Shown in pieces: positions 1-7,796 of a stretch of 24,734 bases of DNA. A program made the position numbers and the translations under genes. The DNA is from an uncultured Eggerthella sp. (lineage in GTDB: Bacteria; Actinomycetota; Coriobacteriia; Coriobacteriales; Eggerthellaceae), in the NCBI GenBank assembly GCA_900553605.1, contig USDX01000017.1, positions 1 to 24,734 on the forward strand. The letters are read 5' to 3'. The first letter of the stretch is position 1. Each line of letters opens with the position of its first letter. The notes beneath the pieces are model-generated. The model ran no database searches, was not told the DNA's origin, and saw nothing but the letters and a program-made list of their open reading frames with translations.

Positions 1-7
1 TATACGG

Positions 8-98
8 TGGCGGAGAGCTGGGGATTCGAACCCCAGATACGCTTTTGGCGTATACTCGCTTAGCAGGCGAGCACCTTCGGCCTCTCGGTCAGCTCTCC
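8..98 (-). tRNA. tRNA-Ser (anticodon GCT)
   Basis: Read on the minus strand, the 91-nt gene has a 7-bp acceptor stem (GGAGAGC with GCTCTCC), an anticodon arm CTCGC-CTGCTAA-GCGAG giving anticodon GCT, a long class II variable arm, a GGTTCGAATCC T-arm and an encoded CCA at its 3' end. The long variable arm fits serine. It is divergent from the DUF2207 gene. Confidence 0.97.
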
Positions 99-114
99 GT
101 ATATGCGAATTGAA

Positions 115-143
115 ATGATAACCTGCCCGCCCTCATCTTGCAA
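115..143 (-). promoter_or_regulatory. Putative promoter of tRNA-Ser
   Basis: On the minus strand there is a -35 TTGCAA and a -10 TATCAT separated by exactly 17 nt. This puts transcription start about 10 nt before the mature tRNA 5' end. The -35 hexamer overlaps the AAGGAG Shine-Dalgarno of the divergent gene at 155. This is pattern matching only. Confidence 0.55.
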
Positions 144-154
144 GGAGAAGAGCA

Positions 155-2170
155 GTGCAAAACCATGCTTTCATCAAAAAAAATGGCCAAAATGGCCAAT
201 CCGCCACACTTGTGGTCGAAAATCAGGTCAAAAGCAACCTTGGTAAGGGCTTAACTCTTGCTGCCGCAGTTTTGGCGCTGGCGTTTGCCTGCCTTTGTTT
301 TGCGCCGCAGCAGGCTCATGCAAAGTCGTACGAAATGCCGCATACCACCATCAACGCAACGGTGCAGCCTAACGGCGACTTGCATGTGGTTGAGCAGCGC
401 ACGTTTGATTTCAACGGTGCTTTTACGGCTGTATGGTGGAACTTCGATAGCTTGCCTTCTGGTTCCGACATCAAGATCAACAGCGTAAGCATGGGTTCTT
501 CAGCGAAATCCCTTTCGGAATTTCCCAGCGTGCCCTTCCAGCTTGATTGGCGTGAGTCGGGTGGTCCTGGTGGCGACGCCTATTCGTTCGACAAGCCCAA
601 GAACACCGTCTATGTGTTCTTCTCGGTGGAAGACGAAGTGGATGTTGTGCAGCTGGACTACACGGTAACCAAGGCTGCACAGGCATACTCCGATGTGGGA
701 GAGCTGTACTGGCAGTTTGTGGGCAGCGGCTGGGCTGAAGACTCCAGCGATGTGGCCATGACGCTGAACCTCCCCGTCGCTTCGGGAGCCAAGGTTACGG
801 CGGGCGAAAATGTGCGTGCGTGGGGTCATGGCCCTCTGGATGCTACGGTTGCCATCAATGATGACGGTACGGTAAGTTACAGCGTTCCTCACGTAAACGC
901 AGGTTCCTATGCGGAAGCGCGTGTGGTGTTTCCCGTTGAGTGGCTGTCGGGTGTAGCTTCCGGCGCCGACAACATGCACGAATCTACCGCTCGTCTCGAT
1001 ACCGTTCTTTCCGAAGAGCAGACGTGGGCAGACCGAGCCAATGCGGAGCGTGCGCTTTCGCTCGGATTGCTTATCGTGGCGATTCTTGTTTGCTTGGCGT
1101 TGCTGGTATGGGGCGTTCGCTCCTTTGTCCGTTACGGCAAAGAGCTCAAGCCTACATTCGAAGATGAGTATTGGCGCGATGTGCCCGAAGCTGGCGTTCA
1201 TCCTGCTGTGATCGGTCGTTTGTGGACCTTCGATAAAGAAAGTTCAACCGATTTCACGGCAACTATCATGCATCTTGCCAATGCGGGTGCGATCTTGATT
1301 AACAAGGGTTCGTACGAACAGAGTGGCGTTATTCGTAAGAAGCAAGTCGATGATTACTATCTTACGCGTGTGCCTCAGGTAGAGCTTTCGCTCAACAGCA
1401 CGATTGACCGCAAAGCCATGTCGTTCCTGTTTGATACGGTAGCGCAAGGCCAGCCTTCGCTGTGGCTGGGGACCATCAAGGCGTATGCCGAGAGCAACCC
1501 CGAAGAATTCAACGACGCCATGTCCGATTGGCAGGGTTTGGTAACTTCGCATGTGATAACAGCCGAGTACTTTGAAAGCTACTCGAAGTCGAAGCGCTTC
1601 CGTATGCTTTCGGTGGCAATTGCGCTGATACTGGGATGTTTCATCATCGCATGCATCTTCGAGAACTTCCTCGTTCTTATTCCCGGCATCATCACGGGAG
1701 TGGCTCTTATTGTGGTTTCTCGCTTTATGGAGCGCCGCACGCAGAAAGGCGCCGATGTCTATGCGCGCTGCAAAGGGCTGCGTAAATGGCTTACGGAATT
1801 CTCTGCGTTGGATGAGCGTCCTGCCACCGACGTGAAGGTTTGGGGCGAATTCATGGTGTATGCCTATCTGTTTGGCGTAGCTGAGCAGGCCATTGGTGAG
1901 CTGCGCAAAAAGGTGCCCGAGATGTTCCAGGTTAACGGCGAGGAAGCGCTGGACACCTCGTATGTGCCCTGGTGGGGGCTGTATACCCCGACGTACTATG
2001 CGAACACCACTATGCCCGACCTTGGTTCTATGCTGAACACTTCGGTATCGGAATCTATCCAGGCAGTGCAGTCGGCGCTTTCGGGTGATTCTTCCGATGG
2101 CTCTGGCGGCGGCGGTGGATTCTCCAGCGGCGGTGGCGGCGGCTTCGGCGGCGGTGGCGGCGCCCGTTAG
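155..2170 (+). CDS. DUF2207 family membrane protein with Gly-rich tail
   Basis: This 671-residue protein has the layout of the DUF2207 (YciQ-like) predicted membrane proteins, whose role is unknown. A cytoplasmic head of about 30 residues precedes a signal-anchor segment (about 31-55, with an AHA cleavage-like site). A large extracytoplasmic domain runs to about 295, followed by a membrane segment at 299-321, a cytosolic region, a paired membrane segment at about 485-525, and a tail from about 650 made almost wholly of Gly and Ser, typical of this family. The start is GTG at 155, preceded by AAGGAG with 7 nt spacing. The head before the hydrophobic stretch is long and basic, so the segment could be an uncleaved anchor. 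It stands alone: tRNA-Ser is divergent and the next gene has its own promoter-like box. Family assignment is firm; function is unknown. Confidence 0.9.
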   Translation: MQNHAFIKKNGQNGQSATLVVENQVKSNLGKGLTLAAAVLALAFACLCFAPQQAHAKSYEMPHTTINATVQPNGDLHVVEQRTFDFNGAFTAVWWNFDSLPSGSDIKINSVSMGSSAKSLSEFPSVPFQLDWRESGGPGGDAYSFDKPKNTVYVFFSVEDEVDVVQLDYTVTKAAQAYSDVGELYWQFVGSGWAEDSSDVAMTLNLPVASGAKVTAGENVRAWGHGPLDATVAINDDGTVSYSVPHVNAGSYAEARVVFPVEWLSGVASGADNMHESTARLDTVLSEEQTWADRANAERALSLGLLIVAILVCLALLVWGVRSFVRYGKELKPTFEDEYWRDVPEAGVHPAVIGRLWTFDKESSTDFTATIMHLANAGAILINKGSYEQSGVIRKKQVDDYYLTRVPQVELSLNSTIDRKAMSFLFDTVAQGQPSLWLGTIKAYAESNPEEFNDAMSDWQGLVTSHVITAEYFESYSKSKRFRMLSVAIALILGCFIIACIFENFLVLIPGIITGVALIVVSRFMERRTQKGADVYARCKGLRKWLTEFSALDERPATDVKVWGEFMVYAYLFGVAEQAIGELRKKVPEMFQVNGEEALDTSYVPWWGLYTPTYYANTTMPDLGSMLNTSVSESIQAVQSALSGDSSDGSGGGGGFSSGGGGGFGGGGGAR

Positions 2171-2233
2171 GGTTCGCCACCTGTGGCTTTCCGCCGGTGC
2201 CGTGCAATTGCCTCTTGCAGGGAGTAGCTTGGT

Positions 2234-2239
2234 TATAAT
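2234..2239 (+). promoter_or_regulatory. Perfect -10 box close to the eamA start
   Basis: TATAAT lies 8 nt before the ATG at 2248, so a transcript starting at the usual distance would begin at about 2246 with almost no leader. No good -35 sits at 17 nt; the nearest TTG-containing hexamers are TTGCAG (13 nt spacer) and TTGCCT (20 nt spacer). Confidence 0.4.
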
Positions 2240-2247
2240 GGGCACTT

Positions 2248-3201
2248 ATGATTGCTCTTTCTGAAATACCTTCATGGGTTTATAAAATACTGTTGGTTTT
2301 GGCCGCAATGATTTGGGGCTTCAGCTTCGTGGTCATGAAGGATGTGGTCGCGGTTATGCCGCCAGCGTGGCTTTTGGGCATCCGCTTCACGTTGGCGGGT
2401 TTCATTCTGCTCTTCATTTTGCGTAAGCGGGTGAAGGCTCATTTCTCAAAACGCGCCTTAGGTGCGGGTGTGGTGCTGGCGGTATTCGATTTTTCGGCAT
2501 TCTTGGCGCAAACCGTGGGCTTGCAGCACACAACGCCGGGCATCAACGCATTCCTTACCGCAACATACTGTGTTGTGGTTCCGTTTGCCTGGTGGGTCCT
2601 TATGCGCAAGCGCCCCTCCTTTTTCAACATAGGGGCTGCTGGCATTGCCGTTGTAGGCATTTGGCTGGTTTCGGTTACCACGTCGGGGCAGACGTTATCC
2701 ATTGGCCTTGGTGAATCCCTGACAATGGTCAGCTCGATTTTGTTTGCGGTTCACATTGTCTTTGTGTCCAAGTTCACTGAAAAGCACGATGCGCTGATGC
2801 TCACAGTGTTCCAGTTCATCACCGAGGGCTGCTTCGGATGCATCGTTGGCGCAGCAACGGAAACGCTCCCTGCGGCTGCGGTGATAACGCCCACCATTGT
2901 CGGTCAGATGGCCTTTCTCATTGTGTTTGCGTCGATCATTGCCTTTGGCATCCAGAACGTTTCGCTTGCGTACGTTAACCCCTCGCAGGCGGCGTTGCTT
3001 CTTAGCCTGGAATCGGTATTTGGCGTGTTGTTCTCTGTTCTACTGTACGGAGAGGTTATGACGAGCCGTTTGCTGGTCGGGTTTGCGTTGATTTTCGTAG
3101 CCATCTTGGTGAACGAGGTGGTGGCTCCGAGGGTTGAAGCGAAACGTGCTATAGTTGCTTTCGGTAGAGACAAATGGAAAGAGGACGGGCCTCATGACTA
3201 A
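2248..3201 (+). CDS. EamA/DMT-superfamily transporter
   Basis: The 317-residue protein is almost entirely hydrophobic, with about ten membrane helices in two similar halves. This is the two-EamA-domain architecture of drug/metabolite transporters (RhaT/YdcZ-like). The first helix carries the family-typical AAMIWGFSFV and the second half ends in the SLESVFGVLFSVLLYGE type motif of EamA proteins. Substrate cannot be read from sequence; family members export amino acids, nucleobases or other small metabolites. The only in-frame start is ATG at 2248, because a TAA codon lies just upstream. A purine-rich AGGGAG is 23 nt away, too far to act as a normal Shine-Dalgarno, so initiation may be leaderless. 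The last 8 bases overlap the kinase gene that follows, so the two are probably co-transcribed. Confidence 0.85.
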   Translation: MIALSEIPSWVYKILLVLAAMIWGFSFVVMKDVVAVMPPAWLLGIRFTLAGFILLFILRKRVKAHFSKRALGAGVVLAVFDFSAFLAQTVGLQHTTPGINAFLTATYCVVVPFAWWVLMRKRPSFFNIGAAGIAVVGIWLVSVTTSGQTLSIGLGESLTMVSSILFAVHIVFVSKFTEKHDALMLTVFQFITEGCFGCIVGAATETLPAAAVITPTIVGQMAFLIVFASIIAFGIQNVSLAYVNPSQAALLLSLESVFGVLFSVLLYGEVMTSRLLVGFALIFVAILVNEVVAPRVEAKRAIVAFGRDKWKEDGPHD

Positions 3202-3712
3202 CACCACCGAGAACATCATCCTTATTGGCATGCCGGGCGCTGGCAAGTCAACCTTGGGCGTTGTTTTGGCGAAGATTCTTGGCTATGAATTCATCGATGC
3301 CGACTTGCTTATTCAGGGCAAACTCGACAAGACGCTGCAGAAGATTATCGATGCATGCGGTCCTGATGGCTTTATCGAAGTGGAAAATGAAGTGCTGTGC
3401 ACGCTTTCTACGAGCCATGCCATCATTGCTACGGGTGGTTCTGCTGTCTATTCTGACGAGGCTATGAAGCACCTGTCTTCTATCGGCACGGTTGTGTACC
3501 TGCAGGTTTCCTACGAAGAGCTGGAAAACCGTCTGGGCGGCCTTCATGAGCGCGGTGTCGTTATGAAGAACGGCATCGGTATGAGCTTGGCAGACTTGTA
3601 CGAGGAGCGCGTGCCCCTGTACGAAAAGTACGCCGATCTAACTATCGACATCAACGGCCTTTCGGTTCGCGATGCGGCACGAAAGCTCGTCGATCAAATC
3701 TCTATGCTGTAA
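3194..3712 (+). CDS. Shikimate-kinase-like P-loop kinase, substrate uncertain
   Basis: A 172-residue P-loop kinase of the shikimate kinase superfamily, matching the usual AroK length. Visible are the Walker A loop GMPGAGKST (residues 12-20), the acidic DAD motif (35-37), an ATGGSAV loop at about 79-85 where shikimate kinases have GGG, and ERVPLYEKYAD near 138-148. The arginine that binds the shikimate carboxylate in AroK (the GFR of E. coli Arg58) is isoleucine here (GFIEVENE, 59-66). I recall that shikimate-kinase-like proteins with related sequences have been implicated as homoserine kinases in Desulfovibrio, so this may be a threonine-pathway enzyme. ATG at 3194 is chosen because AGAGG lies 9 nt upstream; an in-frame ATG at 3155 lies inside eamA. 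The start overlaps the eamA stop by 8 nt, consistent with translational coupling. Confidence 0.8.
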   Translation: MTNTTENIILIGMPGAGKSTLGVVLAKILGYEFIDADLLIQGKLDKTLQKIIDACGPDGFIEVENEVLCTLSTSHAIIATGGSAVYSDEAMKHLSSIGTVVYLQVSYEELENRLGGLHERGVVMKNGIGMSLADLYEERVPLYEKYADLTIDINGLSVRDAARKLVDQISML

Positions 3713-3719
3713 AGCTTGG

Positions 3720-3745
3720 CGCCGGTCATCGACCGGCGTTTTTTT
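3720..3745 (+). terminator. Rho-independent terminator after the kinase gene
   Basis: A perfect 8-bp GC-rich stem (CGCCGGTC with GACCGGCG) has a 3-nt loop and is followed by seven T. It starts 7 nt after the stop codon and works in the plus direction only. Confidence 0.9.
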
Positions 3746-3963
3746 GTTTTATCGGATTTGTTGCTGGGCTGGCGGGTATGGTGATTGCCCCTTCTAGGCG
3801 GCACGTTCCGTCGAGGCTTTTGAGCTCCTGGTAGGCATGGTCAACATGCTGCCAGGTAAACGGCAGGCCCCGTCCGGGCTTTGCGAACCTATCCTTTTGG
3901 ACGTAGGACGGGTCGTTGCCGGGCGGGGCCTGATGCAAATGCGTTGTATGTACATCGATGCCT
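3726..3963 (-). pseudogene. Possible 3' remnant of an unidentified gene
   Basis: On the minus strand, after the stop of the PNPOx-fold gene, a different frame stays open for about 78 codons to a TGA at 3726-3728 inside the terminator. The codons strongly favour C or G at the third position over about the first 50 codons, and the peptide composition looks protein-like (for example GNDPSYVQKDRFAKPGRG). No start or Shine-Dalgarno belongs to it, and no family is recognised. It may be the decayed end of a lost gene or a chance frame. Confidence 0.2.
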
Positions 3964-4368
3964 TTACAGCTCGATGCTCCTGGAAGAGCCGTCGATGTCA
4001 TCGATCTTGGCAACGCCTTCTTTCAGGGAGAAGAATGTCAGGCGCGGATCGCCCCAGTCTTCATAGGTTTCGCCAAGTGCCGTCATGTGCTCGTAGCCCG
4101 CTTTGCGAACCTCATCGCCTGCGGTGTCGTTCAAATCGGCTACGCCCGTAACGATGATCCAGCCACGGCCAGGCTTCCATGCGGAAAGCTCAAATTTGGG
4201 GTTTTGCTGCAGCTGATGATAAACATCTTTGTTGGTTGCGGTGCAGAACCACAGGGTATCGCCTTCGCGCATAACGAAGCTGAAGGGGCGAACGCGGGGC
4301 TGGTCGCCTTCGCAGGTCGCCAGGTACCATGCGGGTACCGCGGTAAGGTATTCAATGATGTCGTCCAT
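3964..4368 (-). CDS. Pyridoxamine 5'-phosphate oxidase-fold protein
   Basis: At 134 residues this has the size and pattern of the small split-barrel flavin-binding PNPOx-like proteins. The N-terminal helix is followed by the strand AWYLATCEGDQPRVRPFSFV (about 13-32), then DTLWFCTATNKDVYHQLQQN (about 38-57), the usual place where an FMN phosphate is contacted, then FELSAWKPGRGWIIVTG. Family members bind FMN, F420 or heme and are mostly uncharacterised reductases; the specific reaction is unknown. ATG at 4368 has an AAAGGA Shine-Dalgarno at normal spacing. It lies 164 nt downstream of ecfT on the same strand with no clear terminator between. Read-through from the flavin-importer operon is therefore possible and would fit a flavoprotein, but this is inference. 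Confidence 0.8.
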   Translation of the reverse strand: MDDIIEYLTAVPAWYLATCEGDQPRVRPFSFVMREGDTLWFCTATNKDVYHQLQQNPKFELSAWKPGRGWIIVTGVADLNDTAGDEVRKAGYEHMTALGETYEDWGDPRLTFFSLKEGVAKIDDIDGSSRSIEL

Positions 4369-4532
4369 GGTGTTCCTTTCGAGTGGTTGGCGGTTGTCTT
4401 GGTTGCTGAGACCGTCAAACGCTGTAATGGTTCCTATGCGTTCGCAGTCTGGGTTTGATACCTGCGCGCCAGTTTTCCTTGCTGGGCTAGGGTTTGCGCG
4501 AGTGGGGAAGTGCCGGTTTGTGCGGTCTGCGT

Positions 4533-5345
4533 TTACAGCAGCATGTTCAAGACAAGGTCAGTTGCCAGTACTGCTGCAGTGCCGATTCCCAAATAAACGG
4601 TACCGGCTATATCGCGCTTGCTGAAAGAGAGTTCTTTTAAGCGGGTGCGGTTTTCGCCTCCATGATAGCAGCGCGCGTCCATGCCCAAAGAAAGCGTTTC
4701 AGCATGTCGGAATGCGCTGGTGAACAGAGGCACGATAAGCGAAGTCATCATGGCGACGCCCCCTTTGGGGCCCTTGCCGAAATTAGCGCCACGGCTAATC
4801 TGCGCGCGGTAGATAGTGCGCAGCTCGATAGCGAACTGGGGCAGGAAGCGCAGGGCGATGCCCATCATCATGGACAGCTCATGAGCAGGCAGCCCGAAGC
4901 GTTTGAAAGGCTCTAGAAGGCGCTCAAAGCCATCGGTGAGGTCGAGCGTGGTGGTGGCCAGCGTAAGCAAGCTCACGCCCAACAGCAGCATGGTAAGGCG
5001 GATGGCGATAAAGAGTGCCTGGTGCAAGCCTTGCTGGCTAATGCAGATGATCCATAACTGAAAGTACACTTCGCCGCCCTGGACGAAGAAAATGTTCAGC
5101 AGGGCAGTGAAAACCACCAGAATGGCCAGGGGTGCGATGGAGGTGAACGCTTGGCGAAGCGAAATGTGCGCGAAAGCAAACATTCCCGCAGTAAACAATG
5201 CGGCGACGCCTAACGATACGTACGACCCCGCAGCAAACACCATAACCATGAACAGGATTGAAAGCAGGAGCTTTGCGCGTGGGTCCATGCGGTGAACGGC
5301 GGAATCCTTGGCGATGTAGCGACCGAATACGGCATCTATATTCAT
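4533..5345 (-). CDS. ecfT: ECF transporter transmembrane component EcfT
   Basis: The 270-residue CbiQ/EcfT-type protein is the scaffold of an energy-coupling-factor vitamin importer, joining the S component to the two ATPases. It starts with the family-typical HRMDPRAKLLLSILFMVMVF (about 18-37) and has several membrane helices. Coupling-helix motifs follow: an Ala-Arg/Gly type motif ALRFLPQFAIELRTIYRAQISRG (about 160-183) and LSLGMDARCY (about 221-230), which contact the grooves of the ATPases. Its ATG overlaps the TGA of ecfA2 in an ATGA arrangement, so translation is coupled. It is the last gene of the riboswitch-led operon. No terminator with a T-tract is evident in the next 164 nt. Confidence 0.93.
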   Translation of the reverse strand: MNIDAVFGRYIAKDSAVHRMDPRAKLLLSILFMVMVFAAGSYVSLGVAALFTAGMFAFAHISLRQAFTSIAPLAILVVFTALLNIFFVQGGEVYFQLWIICISQQGLHQALFIAIRLTMLLLGVSLLTLATTTLDLTDGFERLLEPFKRFGLPAHELSMMMGIALRFLPQFAIELRTIYRAQISRGANFGKGPKGGVAMMTSLIVPLFTSAFRHAETLSLGMDARCYHGGENRTRLKELSFSKRDIAGTVYLGIGTAAVLATDLVLNMLL

Positions 5346-6232
5346 GATTGCGCAGCCTCGCTTTCGCCAAGGATGCGAGCAATTTCATCTGCTAACGATT
5401 CGGGCAGATAGAGCTTTTCGGGCAAGGGCATGCCTTCGGCACGAAGCTGGTTTGCCAGGGTTTGGGCATGGGGGATACCGAGGCCGATTTCGCGCAATTC
5501 GACCGCGTGCTCGGTGAAGATTTCCTCTGGCGTGCCCAGGAACGCCACTTCACCTTCGTGCATGACCAGCATGCGATCTGCAAGAAGGGCGATGTCGTTC
5601 ATGTTGTGCGAAACCATTACCACCGTAAGGTTGCGCTGCTCGTGGAGCTGTTTGATGAGGTCGAGGAAATCAGCGCGTGATGCCGGGTCAAGGCCAGCAA
5701 CCGGTTCGTCGAGCACCAACGTGGTGGGGCGCATGGCAAGCACGCCGGCAAACGCCACGCGTCGCTGCTGACCACCCGAAAGCTCAAAGGGGCTGCGTTC
5801 GCTCAGCGCATCGAAATCAAGATGCACATCGGCCAGTGCTTCGCGGATGCGGGAATCAACCTCTTCTTCGGGCAAGCCCATATTGCGGGGGCCGAATGCC
5901 ACATCCTCATAGACCGTTTCGGCAAACAGCTGGTGTTCGGGGTACTGGAATACCACGCCGATGTCGCCGCGAGCGCAGTTCGCGTTTTTGCGGTCTGCCA
6001 GATCTTTGCCGTTCCAGAGCACACGTCCTTCGGTGGGGTTTGCAAGGCCGTTCAGGTGCTGTACCAGGGTGGATTTACCGGACCCCGTATGTCCTGCAAT
6101 GGCAAGGAATTCGCCATCGTTGAGGGTGAAGCTGACATTGCGCAAGGCGTAGCGTTGCACTTCCCCAGCTTTCTTTTGTCGTTTGGTGAGCGGCGTGTAG
6201 CTGAAGCTTACCTGTTCGAAAGCGATCGACAC
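5342..6232 (-). CDS. ecfA2: ECF transporter ATPase EcfA2
   Basis: This 296-residue ABC ATPase has Walker A GHTGSGKST (47-55), a Q-loop at VVFQYPEHQLF (93-103), signature LSGGQQRRV (151-159) and Walker B TLVLDEPVAGLD (171-182). The PEHQLF after the Q-loop and the DEPVAGLD stretch match the EcfA2 (A') type. An N-terminal insertion rich in Lys (about 15-25, LTKRQKKAGE) widens the first strands. The start is GTG at 6232 with AAGGAGG only 4 nt upstream. The gene overlaps ecfA1 by 25 nt and ecfT by 4 nt, so the three products are probably made in fixed proportion. Together with EcfA1 it would hydrolyse ATP to drive import through the EcfT/S-component core. Confidence 0.94.
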   Translation of the reverse strand: MSIAFEQVSFSYTPLTKRQKKAGEVQRYALRNVSFTLNDGEFLAIAGHTGSGKSTLVQHLNGLANPTEGRVLWNGKDLADRKNANCARGDIGVVFQYPEHQLFAETVYEDVAFGPRNMGLPEEEVDSRIREALADVHLDFDALSERSPFELSGGQQRRVAFAGVLAMRPTTLVLDEPVAGLDPASRADFLDLIKQLHEQRNLTVVMVSHNMNDIALLADRMLVMHEGEVAFLGTPEEIFTEHAVELREIGLGIPHAQTLANQLRAEGMPLPEKLYLPESLADEIARILGESEAAQS

Positions 6233-7029
6233 AGTTCCTCCTTCAGCGTTGCGGTTTCGATATGGGTGCCAACGTTGATGCCACGATCTTGTAGAAGGCG
6301 TGACATGTGGGTGGCGAAGGGTGCATCAAGGTTAAGGTCGCGAAGAATGTGGTCCTGCGTAAGCACCTCGTCGGGAGTGCCGTCGAGTACGCAGTGGCCA
6401 TCGTTCAGCACGATCACGCGATCGGCCTCTGCGGCTTCTTCCATGAAGTGAGTGATCATGATAACGGTCATGCCCTGTTCGTGGAGCTCTTTGCATACGC
6501 GCATCAAGCCGCGGCGTCCGCGTGGATCAAGCATGGCCGAAGCCTCATCGAAAATCAGAATGGAGGGGTGCATTGCCAGCACGCCTGCAATGGCGACGCG
6601 TTGTTTCTGACCTCCAGAAAGGGCTGCGGTTTCGCGCTTGCCGGAGCCGGCTAAGCCGACTTTTGCCAACGATTCCTCTACGCGTTGACGAAGCTCGGGG
6701 TTTTCTATGCCCAGGTTTTCGGGGCCGAATGCCACGTCGTTTTCAACGAGGCTGGCGACGATCTGGTCATCGGGGTTCTGGAATACTGCACCTGCTGTGC
6801 TGCGTATGGCGAAGGTGTTGTCTGGATTGTTGGTTTCCAGACCGTTCACGGTTACGGTGCCAGTATCAGGCACCAAGAGTGCGTTGATGAGCTTCGAGAA
6901 CGTTGATTTACCTGAGCCGTTGGCGCCCAAAACGCAGACGAACTGGCCCTCTTCGATAGAGAGAGCCAGTTCGGAAAGCACCTTGGTTTCGCCTGTATAG
7001 GTAAAGGAAACGTCGGAAAAGGTAATCAC
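6208..7029 (-). CDS. ecfA1: ECF transporter ATPase EcfA1
   Basis: A 273-residue ABC ATPase with Walker A GANGSGKST (35-43), Q-loop VFQNPDDQIV (82-91), signature LSGGQKQRV (137-145) and Walker B ILIFDEASAMLDP (157-169). The NPDDQ after the Q-loop and EASAMLD after Walker B are the hallmarks that separate EcfA1 from EcfA2. The start is GTG at 7029, only 3 nt after the ribU stop. An AAGGG lies further upstream inside the ribU end, so expression probably depends on coupling with ribU. It pairs with EcfA2 as a heterodimer on the cytoplasmic face of the importer. Confidence 0.94.
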   Translation of the reverse strand: MITFSDVSFTYTGETKVLSELALSIEEGQFVCVLGANGSGKSTFSKLINALLVPDTGTVTVNGLETNNPDNTFAIRSTAGAVFQNPDDQIVASLVENDVAFGPENLGIENPELRQRVEESLAKVGLAGSGKRETAALSGGQKQRVAIAGVLAMHPSILIFDEASAMLDPRGRRGLMRVCKELHEQGMTVIMITHFMEEAAEADRVIVLNDGHCVLDGTPDEVLTQDHILRDLNLDAPFATHMSRLLQDRGINVGTHIETATLKEELCRSLSNR

Positions 7030-7032
7030 GGT

Positions 7033-7614
7033 TTAGCGACCCTTCGTCTGATCCTTCTTAGGAGTAATAAGGTTGGAGATTGATTTGTAGATAACCAGCG
7101 TCAGAACCGCGTTGAGCAAACCCTTAAGCAGGTTGAACGGAATGAGGATGGGGATGATCATTGCCGTTACCGCTTCAAAGGGGACGCCCAGCCACATAGG
7201 GGTAACAATGAGGTTGCCCACAACAGCACCAGCCATCGCGGCGATGATGCTGAGCACCAAGCCAGCAATAGCGGCGGGGTAGGTGCGCTTCTTCTTGTAG
7301 ATGATAGCGGCGGGCAATACGAAGCATGTGACGGTGAGTACATTCATGAGTGCACCGGTGAAGTCTGCCATGAGCAGGCCATGAATGATGGCGGTTAGGA
7401 TACCTACCGCAACGCCAGCGCCAGGGCCGAATGCGAAGCCGGAAACCATGGCAGGCATATTCGAGGCGTCGAATTTAAGCCAGGTTACGCCGGGCAGCAA
7501 GGGGAATTCGATGAACGAAAGAAGAACGCCAATGGCGCACATGAGGGCCATGGTCACCAGCTGTTTGGTGGACCATGCGTTGGTGTTCTTGGTGGGGGTG
7601 TTCGGGGTAGACAA
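7033..7614 (-). CDS. ribU: Riboflavin ECF transporter S component RibU
   Basis: The 193-residue integral membrane protein has about six helices. The RibU-type signature is visible: LKFDASNMPAMVSGFAFGPGAGV (about 47-69), which corresponds to the family's LK.D.S..P...G...GP..G, and a late LIPFNLLKG. The S component binds the vitamin and hands it to EcfT/EcfA1/EcfA2. The FMN riboswitch directly upstream makes riboflavin the near-certain substrate. The start is TTG at 7614, fixed by a strong AGGAGG at 7621-7626 with 6 nt spacing; no better ATG fits. Carrying all four ECF genes in one operon suggests the energising module is mainly devoted to riboflavin, although it could also serve S components elsewhere. 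Confidence 0.92.
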   Translation of the reverse strand: MSTPNTPTKNTNAWSTKQLVTMALMCAIGVLLSFIEFPLLPGVTWLKFDASNMPAMVSGFAFGPGAGVAVGILTAIIHGLLMADFTGALMNVLTVTCFVLPAAIIYKKKRTYPAAIAGLVLSIIAAMAGAVVGNLIVTPMWLGVPFEAVTAMIIPILIPFNLLKGLLNAVLTLVIYKSISNLITPKKDQTKGR

Positions 7615-7624
7615 AGTTGGCCTC

Positions 7625-7784
7625 CTGTCTCTTCCATCCGGACTGTAACCGTTGGCTTTGGACTTGCACCAAATCAGTCTGCTTAAGCCGCCAGGCCAAG
7701 CAGGGTTGCGGGCTTCAGATGAAGCTAGGTTGCTTCGGGGGATCTGTTACCGCCAGTGAGGAATTTCACCTCGCCCTGAAACAG
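7625..7784 (-). ncRNA. FMN riboswitch (RFN element)
   Basis: On the minus strand the conserved RFN blocks appear in order: AGGGCGAGGTGAAATTCC, then CTGGCGGTAA, AGCCCGCAA, GATTTGGTGCAAGTCCAAAG and finally AGTCCGGATGGAAGAGA. P1 pairs CTGTTTC (7784-7778) with GAGACAG (7631-7625). The last two bases of P1 are the first two of the ribU Shine-Dalgarno AGGAGG. There is no room for a terminator between aptamer and start codon, so control is probably translational: FMN stabilises P1 and hides the ribosome site. Confidence 0.96.
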
Positions 7785-7796
7785 CGTTCGCGGGTT

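Noticed and set aside
2171..2190. GCCAC-CT-GTGGC-TTT as terminator of the DUF2207 gene
   Set aside because: The stem is 5 bp with a 2-nt loop and only three T, too weak to call.
1244..2245. Long open frame antisense to the DUF2207 gene
   Set aside because: It mirrors the codon bias of the plus-strand gene, has Arg/His-rich composition and no ribosome site; the sense gene has clear domains.
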